Part shown: positions 23,816 through 37,950 of the stretch, piece after piece
How positions within the stretch are numbered: the first letter of the stretch is position 1
How the letters are laid out: the number at the start of each line of letters is the position of its first letter
Assembly: GCA_037903475.1 (NCBI GenBank)
Contig: JBAJFG010000336.1
Location: forward strand, 434,001 to 498,000
Direction of reading: 5' to 3'
Length of the DNA stretch: 64,000 bases
Origin: Ancylostoma caninum
Lineage: Eukaryota > Nematoda > Chromadorea > Rhabditida > Ancylostomatidae
The notes under the pieces: model-generated
What the model saw: only the letters and a program-made list of their open reading frames with translations
Told to the model about the DNA's origin: nothing
Database searches by the model: none
Translations under genes and position numbers: made by a program

Positions 23816-26800
23816 ATGAAGTCGAGGAAGCGGTCCAATTCAACGAAGCTCGACGCAAAACGCGCTTTGGAAAAAGAAGCGAGGATATTAGTCCCATGGT
23901 CATTGGATCTCGACGATGATGCTTCCGCCTCAGATATCGAGCAAGGGACCCGAACATTGAATATTTCTGCTCCTTCAAAGTCACTGGACAATGAAGACGA
24001 GGCCAATTCCGAAGGTACTGATAAAGAGATGAAATCAGAGGATTCTGACGTTGACGACGAGGAAGTGACAGCGAATGCTGATAAGGAGTCGTGAGTTTTG
24101 GGTTTCTTTCTGGTTTTTCATTGAAGTATAGTAATGGCACAGCTTTTTACTTGGTCTTCGTCTTTTTATTTAGTTTTCTTGACTCCGAAGAAGAGGAGAA
24201 TATGGAGGTTGCTGATGTTCCTAGTAGCTCGAAAGACGACGACTACCAAAAAGAATTCAAAGTCCTTGGGCAGACGGAGTTCCAACCGCTGAAGAAGATC
24301 AAGTACGTCACTCTTTCTTAAATACTAAACTTCCATGAGATTTTCTTTTTGGAGTACTCCGCTGTTTTGGGTGCTTGTGTAGTCTAGCGGTCCCACTAAC
24401 TGCTTCAGACTTCAAATTGACCGTTTTGCATGATGCTATCGTGTTTTCTGACTGGTAGGAACACCATGTTGCAATACTTCATTCTTGGGCACTGTTCCAC
24501 TTGTTCTGCCCCAAAATCTCAAGATCAAAAAATCCTCCGCAACTTCAAAAAATCCTCCGCAACTTCGTCTAGGGGGTTGTTTGGCATGTTGATCACGAAT
24601 ATCACACTCATTTTGTGCCGTAACCCCATTTGGGTCGGGTTATGGTAGTGTTAGGGTAACTACGGCATCTCACAGATTCATCTGAATTCTGGTCCAGGAG
24701 AGTTATCTGATATGCTGATCACAAATATCATACTCGTTTAGTGCCGCAACCCCACTTGGGTAAGGTTACAGTAGGGTTAGGGTAAGTGCTGTTTATAGAA
24801 AAACCTCGAATTGCTTCCAACTTGCAAAATCAGTGTGATATTTGTAATCAGCATGTCAGATAACCCCCACAGACAAAAATTCAGGTGATTTCGTGAAGAA
24901 CCTTACTTACCCTAACCGTACCATAAGCCTACCAAAATAGAGTTAGAGCAGAAAATGAGTGTGATATTCGTGATCAGCATGTCAAATACCCCCCCCCCCC
25001 TAGGCGAAATTTCCAGAAAATTTTTGATTTTGAGATTTTGGGGCAGAACAAGTGGAATAGTGCCCGCTCTTGTTTTTTTTGCGGTTGAACTACTGATCAA
25101 TCTCGAAATTCTTGTATATTATCACAAATTTGGCATGTTATTTAAACGCAAAAGTCAAAATCTATTGTGAGACGTACCTGGGGAACTACTTTAAAGAACT
25201 TTGACATCAAAGTTCTCGGGTAAGTTTTCTAAGTAGCTAAGGTCTGACGCTGTATATTAAGAAGATGAAGTCGATGGAGTCTTGCAAGACAGTTGCACTA
25301 TTGATGTTTAAAAATTTTCGATGGCCTTAATGTGCGAGTATACGGATGAATCTGCTTCTCTTTTGAATTTACAGTTATTAGTCATAGGTGCGATAGTCCG
25401 AGCCAAGGCTCAGACCCCTTTCACTTTGGGAGAGGGCCAATAGACCCCCTTCACCAAACCAGTTACAGAAAACAAGGAAGTGAAGAAATCAAAAGTTTAG
25501 TGAAGTGAAACTGAACAAATTCAATGATAGAGGATCGATTCTATTGCTGTCCATGTGAATAAAGGAGTCAGGAATCGAAATGACGTTAGTGTTGGATGGA
25601 GCGAATTTCCATGTGAAGGATAAAGAATTAGATATGAGTGAAGGGTAACTAATTGAAGCTTAAACCTAGTAGAGTTTATGTGTTAGAAGTGGGAAGCGAT
25701 AGATAGCATGTTTGCGGAGAAATTTTTGAACACATAAGGGTATGAAAAACATAGCATGTATGTTTCTAAGATCATTATGGAAAAGTTTGTGAACTAACCG
25801 GAAAGAGGATAGTCCTCCACAATTTGCAAAGATTTCCTCTTCATTTTCGTGTATGAGTTGTGATAGTTAGTGTAAGATGAGCAGGCAAAAAAGTGGTACC
25901 AACAGGACGGTCGAAAACTCCACAAATTAGGTGTTTTTCGAAGGATTTCTTCTTGTGTTTCCGAGAAAGTGGTAAGTATTGTACATGTATACATACTAGA
26001 AAGAATGCGCTTTCTGCCCATATACAAATGTATGGGGGAAACCCTTTTCTGTTTGAAAAAAAGGGTAGGTGAGCCGAAACAACGGGGCATTCTCGTGCCC
26101 GTTGTTGGACAAATGACGAGATAGTGCGATGAGGGAAGAGAGGCGCGCGCATGGGGTGAGAAAGGCTTCAAAAACATTCTCACCCCCTTCACAGAAAAAG
26201 AAACGCAACCACATGAAACGAAATGTGGTTTATCAGTTAGGGGATTGGAGGGGGAGAACATAGGTACCCTTCACTCCTAGGTTTCATTTCCGAATAAAGC
26301 TGTAATGAGCAAAAATGACTTAAAAGCAGGTGTAATTTCAGTGTCAAATTTTTGTATGTAGGAGAGAAGAAATGTTGTGCACTTGTGTATGTATGAGTGG
26401 ACCATATCATGAAGGTGTGCTGAGGACTATCTTCATTCATGTAATCAATGGCTGTTTCCTCATTTGAAAGCAGTATCCTAGAGCATCCGCAGCACGATAG
26501 CGATGACTCATCGCTACGGTTTCATGAAACTGTTGAACGGTGTGTTTGCAGAAATATATTGCAAGATTTGCTCAGTTTCCACGGCATTTGAAGACATGTT
26601 GGGTATTACATCAATGGATAGGGCATTGACACTTACCAATACCACAACTCTTACTAAAAGGAAGCAGAAAGGCCCCACCCGGACGACACCCTTTACTTTT
26701 TGTCCGGTAACCCCCTTCACTTTGGCAGGGGCGTTCTCACCCTTATCGCACCTATGGTTATTAGTGGAATCGCTGAAGTTCACAAGCCTATTTTTTACCT

Positions 26801-29717
26801 CTATGAAGATGGCAAAGCCTGCTATAGCGACTTTTTTCAGCGTTACTACATCTTGGGTGTCAAACGCGACATTGTTTCCTGCCGAGATTGTCAAGGAGAA
26901 TCTCGCGGAGTTCTCTTATATAAACGGCTTACCTGAACCCATAGCAAACTTAGTTAAAGAGAAGATCGAGTCCTGGTTTCCAGTACAGGTAAGGTGAACT
27001 GTAACTGATTTTACCTAGTTCTAGTCTCCTACACATTCTACCTAAGTACGCTTTCTCTTATTTGCATTTCCAGAAAGCTGTCCTTCCTTGTCTTCTCAAA
27101 GATATCGTAGTTATCCCTGTTATACGACCTCGTGATATTGCAATTTCAGCTCCAACAGGTACGATCTCCTTACTTTTATCTTGCTCGAGTTAATCTTCAA
27201 AATTCCCTTGATTCTCTACCTCTGGATTGAAACAGCATTCTTCCAGGATCTGGTAAAACACTGTGCTATGTACTACCAATTTTGGCTCAGATTGGAACTC
27301 ACCCACGTGGCCAGTTACGAGCACTTGTCGTAGTACCTGTTCAAACACTTGTCAAGCAAATAGAGCAGGTTCTTCCCTTCAAATTTTCCTTTTTTCATTT
27401 CTTGATTTTTTGCTTCTCTTAATGAGGTTTCTGTTAACTATCTTCTCGTTTCAAGGAGTTCAAATCATTCAACGCTTGTGGTGCGGTTATTTCCGCTCTC
27501 TCTGGAGCGACGGACTTTCGAAAAGAGCAGCAAAATTTGGCTCCTGAAGGTGTCTGTATATCTGACGTCATCATTTCAACTCCTGGTAGACTTATGGACC
27601 ACTTAACTAACCCTTCAAGTGGTATAAAACTCGATTCGCTCAGGTGAGGTTTTCTTTCAGCTGTTTGCTTCGTAGCTCTTCGAGAAGGTTCTTAGTAGTG
27701 GTATTTAGGTTCTTAGTAGTGGATGAAGCCGATAGAATGGGCACGATGGTGAGGCAAGAATGGCTGGCAGTTGTGGAGCGACGCAGTGGAGGTGCTCAAT
27801 TTTCTCTTAAAAGTTCGTCCCTTTCACGCCTTCGCGCTAGTCGGGAGATTTCAGGTCTCATGAGAGCTACGTGCTTAGCGGACATACTTGCAACACGTTG
27901 GGCTCCACGGAAAATCCTACTGTCGGCTACCTTGTCTAGAGACGTTGAAGAACTGCATATGTGGAATCTTCACCAGCCTCGTTTATTCCGTGCAGATGAA
28001 TCGAAGAGCAAAGAGGTAGGAGTCTAACCATTACAAGTTGTAGTGTCTTAATACATCTTCTATGTAGACAAATTTCGACTTCATATTCATCTGTGGAATG
28101 AAATCGTGGCTGAAACGTGGATGAGCGACCCAGCTACCCCTTCAATAGTTTCTCTTTTTTTTTCCTTAATGGACCGCGAAAATCTTCCTCCCTCAAATGT
28201 CATCTGAAGTCCGACTCCTTTTTTTGTGCTAAGAATTAGTGGGGTTGATCACATCACAGAAGATGATTAGATCATTGCTTCACATTAGGTTGTTTTGAAG
28301 TTTCTAGTTATCAACCGAAGTAACCAACACCACCAATTTGTAGCATATACGTGTTTGTCCTTACCTTGCCAGCTAAATATCTCCAAGGTTCCTATCTTGC
28401 ATTAGTTTTTCCAGGTTGGCGTGGATCTTCACGCTTTAGACCACGTCTCTGGTGCTTTATCACTTCCTTCAAGCATACGACACACTGTTCTGGCTGTTGA
28501 GCAGAAGTTCCATCCTCTGATGTTGTATTTAAAGATTATGGAGAATGATTGGAAGAGGGTGTTGGTGTTCACTAATGAAAAGTGAGTGTTTTTTCGTTAA
28601 ATTTGTTTGGTTTGCCAGATCTTTTTTCTTTTTCTATCTTACTTTATAATTGTTGATATTCTGTTCGTTGTTCCCACGGTGTTCTCACAATCTTGGGTTT
28701 AACTATGCGTCTTGTTTCATCTGCCTATTCTATATCATTACAGAGAATCTTCTTTGCGACTTTCTATACTTATCTCTCGTCTCGCCAAGTCAAGGTTCAC
28801 TGTAGAACAGCTTACTGGTGATTTGTTCGGAAATCGAAGAGCGAAAGTGTTGAAAAGGTTTAAGAATGGAACAGTGAGTTTTTCGTACTTCTTTCTCCAT
28901 TTTTAATCATATAATAATTTATTTTATCAAGCATTTCAATTTTTTCCATTGTTTTGCATCCCTATGATGAGATACTGTGCACCATAACCCACTGTGTTTC
29001 TCTGTATTGACACTTGTTCTCTGCAAGTGCTATCAAATTTCTTCTATTTATTCTTGATGTTTAGACCCGAGTGCTGATCTGTTCGGATGTGCTGTCTCGA
29101 GGCGTTGACGTGGAAGCTGTTGATTGTGTTGTGAACTATGACCTTCCCAAAAATGATCGACTGTTTGTTCATCGTGCTGGACGCACAGGTCGAGCGGGGA
29201 AGTCTGGACATGTTTTGAGTCTGGCGGACGGAGAGGCGGTATGTTCATTTTCTTACCGATAATTTGTCTGATATTACGGCTGTTCACCTTTGTTTAGTTA
29301 TTTTTGAGACTTTGTTTTTAGCGGAAGATATTTGTGAAGAATGTGTTGAAAAAGAATGGATTATGGGTGAACGCAGAGGAGGTCGTAGTTGAGAAGCAGA
29401 CGCTTGAACCTCACCTCCACCGCTATGAAAAGGCGCTTGCTCACCTGAAGAGGACAGTCGAGGAGAAAAAAGCGGCTAATTCCTCAAGTGAGTTGTCAAC
29501 CTTCTAGGGATACGGCAGCAGGTTACCATATTTGCCTGTTTTGTTTTCATTATTCATGAATATTTCAACTCACAATTGCTCGACTTTTCCAGACAAAAAA
29601 GGAAAAATAAGCGGATTTGCGTATCGAAAGAAGGCAAGGTACCAGATGATCAAAGAAAAGTTGAAATCCAGAGGTCAGAAGCCATGGAAGAAAGAAAAGA
29701 AAGATTCTGGTATTTGA
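23816..29717 (+). CDS. DDX51: DDX51/Dbp6-type DEAD-box RNA helicase, 671 aa
   Basis: Twelve exons join in frame (2016 nt): 23816-24090, 24174-24302, 26841-26988, 27074-27158, 27247-27368, 27456-27643, 27709-28015, 28415-28581, 28744-28873, 29065-29238, 29322-29487 and 29593-29717. The enzyme class unwinds RNA with ATP; DDX51/Dbp6 acts in nucleolar 60S subunit assembly. An acidic Ser/Asp/Glu N-terminal part precedes the core. Motifs seen: WFPVQ (Q-motif region), APTGSGKT (I), STPGR (Ib), DEAD (II), SAT (III), [10 protein letters not shown] (V) and [10 protein letters not shown] (VI). The Lys-rich tail suits a nucleolar protein. The length matches the animal family (about 670 aa). Assignment to DDX51 rests on the Q-motif context, the split-core layout and length. 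Intron 2 is 2.5 kb because two transposable elements sit in it. Confidence 0.93.
24488..25064. mobile_element. Inverted-repeat element, helicase intron 2
   Basis: The ends are complementary: GGCACTGTTCCACTTGTTCTG on the left and its complement at the right, followed inward by CCCCAAAATCTCAAGA. Internal blocks repeat GTGATATTCGTGATCAGCATG and TAACCCTACC-like tracts. The same family is at 32633-33185. No coding content. Confidence 0.8.
25383..26756. mobile_element. MULE-like non-autonomous element, copy 1
   Basis: Ends are CATAGGTGCGATA and TATCGCACCTATG, exact inverted repeats, flanked by the 9 bp direct repeat GTTATTAGT (25374-25382 and 26757-26765). A 9 bp duplication fits Mutator-like elements. 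The 1374 bp body contains only short frames. A close relative occupies 60439-61809. It lies wholly within helicase intron 2. Confidence 0.85.
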
Positions 29718-29989
29718 GGTACAGTTGAGCATATTTTAAATTCATATATTGTGCCTTCGTAGTCTTGTTTACGTTACATTGTTGTTATGGTTGTATTTTC
29801 TTGTTATTGTTGTTGTTATATTCGAATTTTTTTTATCACGAATGCATATGAAATGAAAATTTATCTATCGCAGTTCTACATTTTCAAGGCGACCTGTGCG
29901 CATTTGATACTTCTTGTACATTTGGTACTTTCTCTCCTGCTTTGTTTATTCCTTCACCCATTTTTGAACAACTGTTGAAGGTGCTGCAC

Positions 29990-31631
29990 ATGAGTGGATT
30001 GTTGACAGAAATTGTTTCTGACTCGTTAGCGTTGAATGCCTCGCAAGAGTGGGAAGATGTGTTTCTCTACACTCCATTCTTGAGTAAGTTTTACTGTATT
30101 TTGTTGCTGGGTCGGTTGGATTCTGATATAAATGTAGATTATTACATACGTTTGAATGATTTTTCTCCTCGTCTAGGTTTTTTAGCCGCTGGTTGAGTCA
30201 GGGAAACTTCTGGCTTGCTAGAAGTTTAACTCCATTATTCACTTTTCCAAGTTCATGTAATCATACCCAGCATAAAACATATCGGGTTTAAATCCATCCT
30301 TAAAATGCGACCGAATTTTAGATGACCAGGCTCTTTCGTATGAGTATGCGGAATGTCTGGCGGCGCAGGCATTTCTTCGAATGGCCCATTTAAGCTACTT
30401 CGTGAAGCAGCGACCTAATGCAGAGTTCATTTCCCCAACTGGTGGGTTTTAGTAGTGGTGTAAGTTTCGGCTTTTTGTCACACTATGAAAACCTGAGGTG
30501 ATTCTCGATTTTGCAGGTAAAGTTCCTTTGCTGAAAGTTCGGCGTACCCTGATCCCTGAGTTCAGCGGCATTGTAGACTTTGTAGCCAAGAAAGTGGGTT
30601 CTCCAGGAATTTTCTCTGTAAATTCGTATTCTTCATGCATTCTTTAGGGAGTGAAACTGTGTGCACATCTCAGCGATGCACAAGTAGCTGAAATGCGTGC
30701 GCACATGTCTGTCATGGATGTTCTACTGCGGAATGTTGAGGTATTTTTTTAGTTTTTACGCGGTGCCTTGAATGTGGTAGATACAGCTTTGTTTCAGATG
30801 TACGTCATGTGGAAACACAATGAAACCTACACACAGTTGACACGATATCGCTACGGGTCTGTCTATAAGTGGCCTTTGAACTGGATTCTGCCAGCTATGA
30901 AGCGGAGGGAAATTCTTATAAAACTTCACGACAGCGGATGGGCAGACAGGGTTAGTATTATTTTTTGTTTTTAAGTATATGGTGGAAAAGGTGTGATTCA
31001 GGAGAGTTAGCCAAAAAAGATTTCAGCTTTTGGAAAGATGTGATTTTATTCTGTGCTAATTTTTTGTTGTCAAACTGTGAAGAGTCCTCGGAACGCTCGC
31101 TTTTTCTACAAATTTTAAAGATTTCTAGAAGTTCCTTACTTTATGACCACATATCCGTGTATTTTATTGTGTATTTTTCGAAGAGTCTAGGTTTGACTTC
31201 TTCAATTATACTGTTTTAGAGTACGGAAGAATTTTTTGTTGTCAAACTGTGAAGAGTCCTCGGAACGCTCGCTTTTTCTACAAATTTCAAAGATTTCTAG
31301 AAGTTCCTTACTTTATGACCACATATCCGTGTATTTTATTGTGTATTTTTCGAAGAGTCTAGGTTTGACTTCTTCAATTATACTGTTTTAGAGTACGGAA
31401 GAAGTGTTGGAGCAGTATGAGAAAGCTTTGAGAGCGCTGTCATCACAACTGGGCTCAAAACCGTACCTATTCGGGAATCAGCCAACGGAAGCCGACGCAT
31501 TGCTGTTCGGACATCTGTTCACGATAATCACAATGTCACTGCCTTGCTTGGATTTGAAGAATGCGATACTCAACTACACTAATCTGCAGGATTTTGTTAC
31601 CCGAGTTGAAACCGAGTACTTCAAGATTTGA
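29990..31631 (+). CDS. mtx-2: Metaxin-2, 258 aa
   Basis: Six exons in frame: 29990-30083, 30322-30441, 30517-30593, 30648-30740, 30798-30950 and 31392-31631. Metaxin-2 is an outer mitochondrial membrane protein of the SAM complex, which inserts beta-barrel proteins; it also links mitochondria to transport adaptors. Family signatures visible are AAQAFLRMAHL, AEFISPTGKVPLL, RYGSVYKWPLNWIL and the GST-like C-terminal run QPTEADALLFGHL. The length agrees with animal MTX2 (about 263 aa). It starts 272 bp after the helicase stop on the same strand, which suggests one operon. The acceptor of the last exon lies in the second copy of a 172 bp tandem duplication; the first copy's acceptor would lead to an early stop. 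Confidence 0.95.
31060..31403 (+). repeat. Tandem 172 bp duplication including a 3' splice site
   Basis: Two nearly identical units, about 31060-31231 and 31232-31403, differ at one base that I can see (TTTTAAAG against TTTCAAAG). Each ends with TATACTGTTTTAG followed by AGTACGGAAGAA. Only the second acceptor leads into the open last exon of metaxin-2. Confidence 0.95.
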
Positions 31632-33307
31632 TTGCCAGTGATTTTGTTAAGAGTAGTCATGTTAGGGTAGGTTCTAGTTGTCTTGACACTCAGTCATTCT
31701 TATGATTATTTGAAATATCTTGAAAGTCCCGAAAATTATAAAAAAATATGACTGTATTTTTTCCTACCGACACGTGGCTGACGCTGCGCTTGAAAGCTTG
31801 TATTAGAAGCACAACTCTCTGCAATGCTCCAAATAAAAACATTATCCTTTTCCATGCTGTGTTCTTTTCCTCCTTCCTGTATTTTAGCATTGGTACAGGT
31901 ATTTCCGTGCAGAGTATCAAATAATTGAATAATTCAGTTCAAACGCTGTTACTATTACAGTTTATAACTCAAAGTCAGCACCTGTCAAAATCCTCGACGA
32001 TGAGTTAAAGTGCCAGTAGTGAAAACCACGGTCAGCGTGTAGCAAATGTTAAACGAACACAAACAACCATGACTTACCTTTGAAGAAACTCTAATCGCAG
32101 TCACAACTCCTCCGCCTTACAATAAAATTATATGTGCCCATGTGGTGAAGACGCGCCATCTTACAATGATCCGGTCACTGACACTAACACGCGCGATTTC
32201 TTCGTGGCGGGACCCACGAGTTTAAATGAAAGCGCCATTAGACGCACAGAATGCAGCACCATGACTTTGTATGTTTCTCGTGTGTTTCGCGCTATTTCGA
32301 CATTGGATATGGATTCTATGTACGAAGGTCCCTCTCCTCTCAGAAATTCGGAAAATCTCAAGCAAGACGACTTGAACCGGTGCTGCTCTTAAGTGTGAAG
32401 AAACGAGCGAAGTGTGTTTTTGCATGACAATGGAATTTCGGCGCTAAACGGTAAACATCGAAGCCCTACCATTATACACGTTGACTGACCCATGTTTTCA
32501 TGCACTTTTCGCTCTGATTTCTTACCAACACCGTTCCCGAGATGGGACAGGATGTACGTCGATCATATCTACCGTTAGATAACCTGTTATTTATCGTGCT
32601 TTCGCGATCCGTGCAGACTGTGCAGAATTTTTGGCACTATTCCACTTGTTCTGCCCCAAAATCTCAAGACCAAAAATTTCCCTAAAACTTCGTCTAGGGG
32701 GGTTTTTTGACATGCTGATCACGAATATCACATTGGTTTTGCACGGTAACCCCATTTGGGTAGGGTTATGGTAGGTATACTTACCCTCACCCCACCGTAA
32801 CCCTACCCAAATAGGGTCACGGTGCAAAATGAGCATTATATTCGTGCTCAGCATGTCAAAAAACCCTCGTGGACAAAAATCCAGGTGTTTTTGTGAGATA
32901 CCATACTTACCCTTACCCTACCGTAACCCTACCCAAATGGGGTTACCGTGCAAAATCAATGTGATATTCGTGATCAGCATGTCAAAAAACCCTCGTGGAC
33001 AAAAATCCAGGTGTTTTTGTGAGATACCATACTTACCCTTACCCTACCGTAACCCTACCCAAATGGGGTTACCGTGCAAAATCAATGTGATATTCGTGAT
33101 CAGCATGTCAAATAACCCCCCTAGGCGAAGTTTTCGGGAAATTTTTGGTTTTGAGATTTTGGGGCAGAACAAGTGGAATAGTGCCGAATTTTTGACTGCG
33201 GCAACAAGGGATATGTGCATTTACGACATTAGTAATATGACGACGGTATTCAGAGCACTGTTCTAGTAATGTCGATATTCCTGATTTTCTACTGCTTGTA
33301 CATATAA
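31632..33307. other. Intergenic; contains one inverted-repeat element, no gene recognised
   Basis: The 86-codon open frame at 32132-32392 (+) ends in two Cys but has no recognised family. The 32633-33185 element fills much of the rest. Confidence 0.5.
32633..33185. mobile_element. Inverted-repeat element with internal 126 bp tandem repeat
   Basis: Arms of about 145 bp begin GGCACTATTCCACTTGTTCTG and mirror at the right end. The centre holds two copies of a 126 bp unit (starting near 32851 and 32977) with CCCTCGTGGACAAAAATCC and TACCCTTACCCTACCGTAAC. It is the same family as 24488-25064. Confidence 0.85.
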
Positions 33308-35544
<2,237 letters not shown>

Positions 35545-35785
35545 CATTGTAATCTGTATGTATATATTATGTTCTACAGCAATTATTTGGTGCAATCGAA
35601 GTTTTATGACGAGTTTCTATTTCCGAGTTTTCTACCGCATAAACTAGTCGTTATCATTGCACTATTTGAAGAACTAGGCTTCATTGCCTTGATACTTGTG
35701 TAATCTCCATGCCTCTTTACTATTGCTTAGTGGGTAGGTTAACACTGTTAGTGATTGTGCTTCTTTTCAGCAGCTGGCCACTGAA
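35545..35785 (+). promoter_or_regulatory. Intercistronic region with a likely trans-splice acceptor
   Basis: This 241 bp gap between the kinase stop and the MRPL30 ATG ends with a pyrimidine-rich acceptor TGCTTCTTTTCAG. Gaps of this size with such an acceptor are typical of nematode operons, where the downstream gene receives a spliced leader. Confidence 0.5.
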
Positions 35786-37106
35786 TGGCGAAAGTTATAA
35801 GGAGTAAGTCGAGATTTAGAAAGCTTATCTCTTTTGTCTTCATCTTTCTGCTAGGTTTGACACCTCTTTCTTAGATCGATGGGTTTACCGACCACATGGT
35901 AGGTGGCATCGTTATCTTCCACGAAGAGTAGATGGTGTCAAGGAGTTCAATTATGAAGCTGGAGGGTCTTTGGTGGATTTCAGGGAGGAGATGATGAGTC
36001 AGGTTTGTCTTGCGATCTTCTTTTGTAAGTTTATAGTTAGAATGTGGGTGGCTTAAGTCTAAACTTTGGTTAGCTATTTTCAATACGTCATATATGCATG
36101 GAACAAATTGTATTTCTATTTTTTAGGGTCATGAAGAGCCAAAAACTCCACCGTCAAAACTGTGGATGGCGTGGTTGTATCGAGATTTGAGTGGCGAACC
36201 TCACTGGACCAAGAAACATGTTGAGAAGTTGTTTGGGTCAGGATTTAAGGTTAGGGACCCTTATTAAGACTTTTCCATGCTCGTAAGAAATAGGTGAGCC
36301 AAATTGTTCCGAAATATCGAACATTTTTAAGCATTTGGCCTAAATTGTTCGTCATTTTCAAGAGGAGGCTAACCTAATATGACAAAAATTTATTGGTTCA
36401 CTACACAAACTGGGTGAAGTATTTTAAGTTTTTTTTTTGTAATTTACATTTTGTAGGTTGGCCGTATGGAAGTATTTCCGAACACTGCAGCAGTTAACGA
36501 AGAGTTATGGCACGTGAAACACCTTATCGAGTTAAAACCAATAACATTTCCGAATGGTGAACCAACATCAGACGACATCTACGGAGTTAAGGTCGAGATT
36601 TCTTCATGGTTCCTTTATTTGGCAGATTTGTGGTGATTTTCGTCGTACTGAGAATAGCTGTGCGATCGAAATGTAAATTCTTGATGTTACAGCTTCATCC
36701 GGACGGACGTTGTGAAGTTGCCAAAGATGCAGCGCCGCTGACAGAGGAGGAGCTGCGGTTATATGATCCAAATAAGCAGGTACACTCAGTTTTGTTTGCG
36801 ATCTCATTGTTATTTATAGTCACTTGGATAACACTGGGGGGGGGGATTAGAGAGAAAGATTCTGTATAACGTGGAAAGACTGGGTCATTTATGCTAGTTT
36901 GACGGACTTTTCTTTCTCGAGTTTATTTTTCCAGTGATAGAATATAAAATTTCGTGCAAAATTTTTATTTCTACCATGCAGTAACAGGTTATTTTCAGTG
37001 GAGCCCCAAGGAACTCGAAAGACAGCTGGCCAGTAAGTACTTCGGATGTAAAGATGTATTTGAAACTAATGTGTATACCAATTCAAATATTAGCATAGTA
37101 AAGTGA
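35786..37106 (+). CDS. mrpl-30: Mitochondrial ribosomal protein uL30m (MRPL30), ~199 aa
   Basis: Six exons in frame: 35786-35804, 35875-36002, 36127-36249, 36457-36591, 36693-36779 and 36999-37106. It is a protein of the large mitochondrial ribosomal subunit. The L30 fold region is visible in KLWMAWLYRDLSGEPHW, then VEKLFG and a NEELWHVKHLIELKP run, which match MRPL30 in order and spacing. The basic N-terminal part (HGRWHRYLPRR) suits mitochondrial import. The ATG follows a strong acceptor TCTTTTCAG at 35764-35772, a good trans-splice site. The 3' end is uncertain: a strong donor (GTAAGT at 37032) lies inside the last exon, and either reading soon meets a stop. Confidence 0.82.
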
Positions 37107-37950
37107 GAATATTTCGTAGTCTTTATTTAGATTACCTTAGATAAGATGGTTGCATATAGGTTGTTTCGTTGTTGAGAGCGATTCCACACTGTTTCTTTTG
37201 TAGTCACATTGTTATGAAGTTTAACTCATCTCGTAAATGAGGTAAGGTAAATGTCTGTTTTCTTGATCCTCTTGTTCTCTTGGAATATTTGACAGCCTTC
37301 AATGAGTTCAGATGTAATTTTTTAGAACGCCGGATCAATTCATTTCCGAGCAAATAACTACTCACAATTAAGGAAACTATTCTTATCAGCATTAATTCTT
37401 GCGTAATTCGGAACAGGGTGCTTATGCAGCAAATATTGTTATGGTAACAGTAATTTCATTTTTTTTTTTGGTCTGGTGCACTTGGCTGATGGTAGGAGTA
37501 CAAGTGGAATCGCTCAGAGTTAGCGCTCATTTCTCAAAATCCCATTCCGCCGTAAGTTCTGTCCCTTGCAGTAGATTGGTGGTAGTTCGCAACAGTAGGT
37601 AGGACGGAAAGGATCGTCACTCACTTGTGGAGACACTCCAGTAAAGATCATAGCCTCAGCTCGTTGATGGTGCCATTGAGTTAAACGACGCTCCCGCTCA
37701 CGCCGGCTCGGTCTCTCACACATGAAAATCCGAACATCCGGAAAACAGCACCCATTCTCGTGGAATTCTTGCAACATTTGACACAGTATTTATGTTCAGG
37801 GTCAAGCGTCCGATGGGAATTTCCCATGAGGGGGTCGTATGCGAGGGTGCTGGGAAGGGTGGGGGGTCGTATTGGAGAGGTGGGGGTGAGCTTGGTCGTT
37901 GAATTAAATTCATGAGTGTTTTATGAACTTATGACAAATGACGGTCCGCC
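37107..37950. other. Intergenic, no gene recognised
   Basis: A stretch at about 37715-37795 (CTCACACATGAAAAT and ACAGCAC blocks) recurs at 57605-57690, so part of this region is a dispersed repeat. Nothing coding was identified. Confidence 0.5.

Noticed and set aside
25794..26261. 155-codon minus frame in the helicase intron
   Set aside because: It lies within the MULE-like element; the second copy at 61024-61300 has the frame broken, so it is not conserved coding sequence.
32786..33080. Telomere-like TTACCCTAACCC-type tracts
   Set aside because: The nematode telomere unit is TTAGGC. These tracts are ACCCTACC variants inside an inverted-repeat element and are not telomeric.
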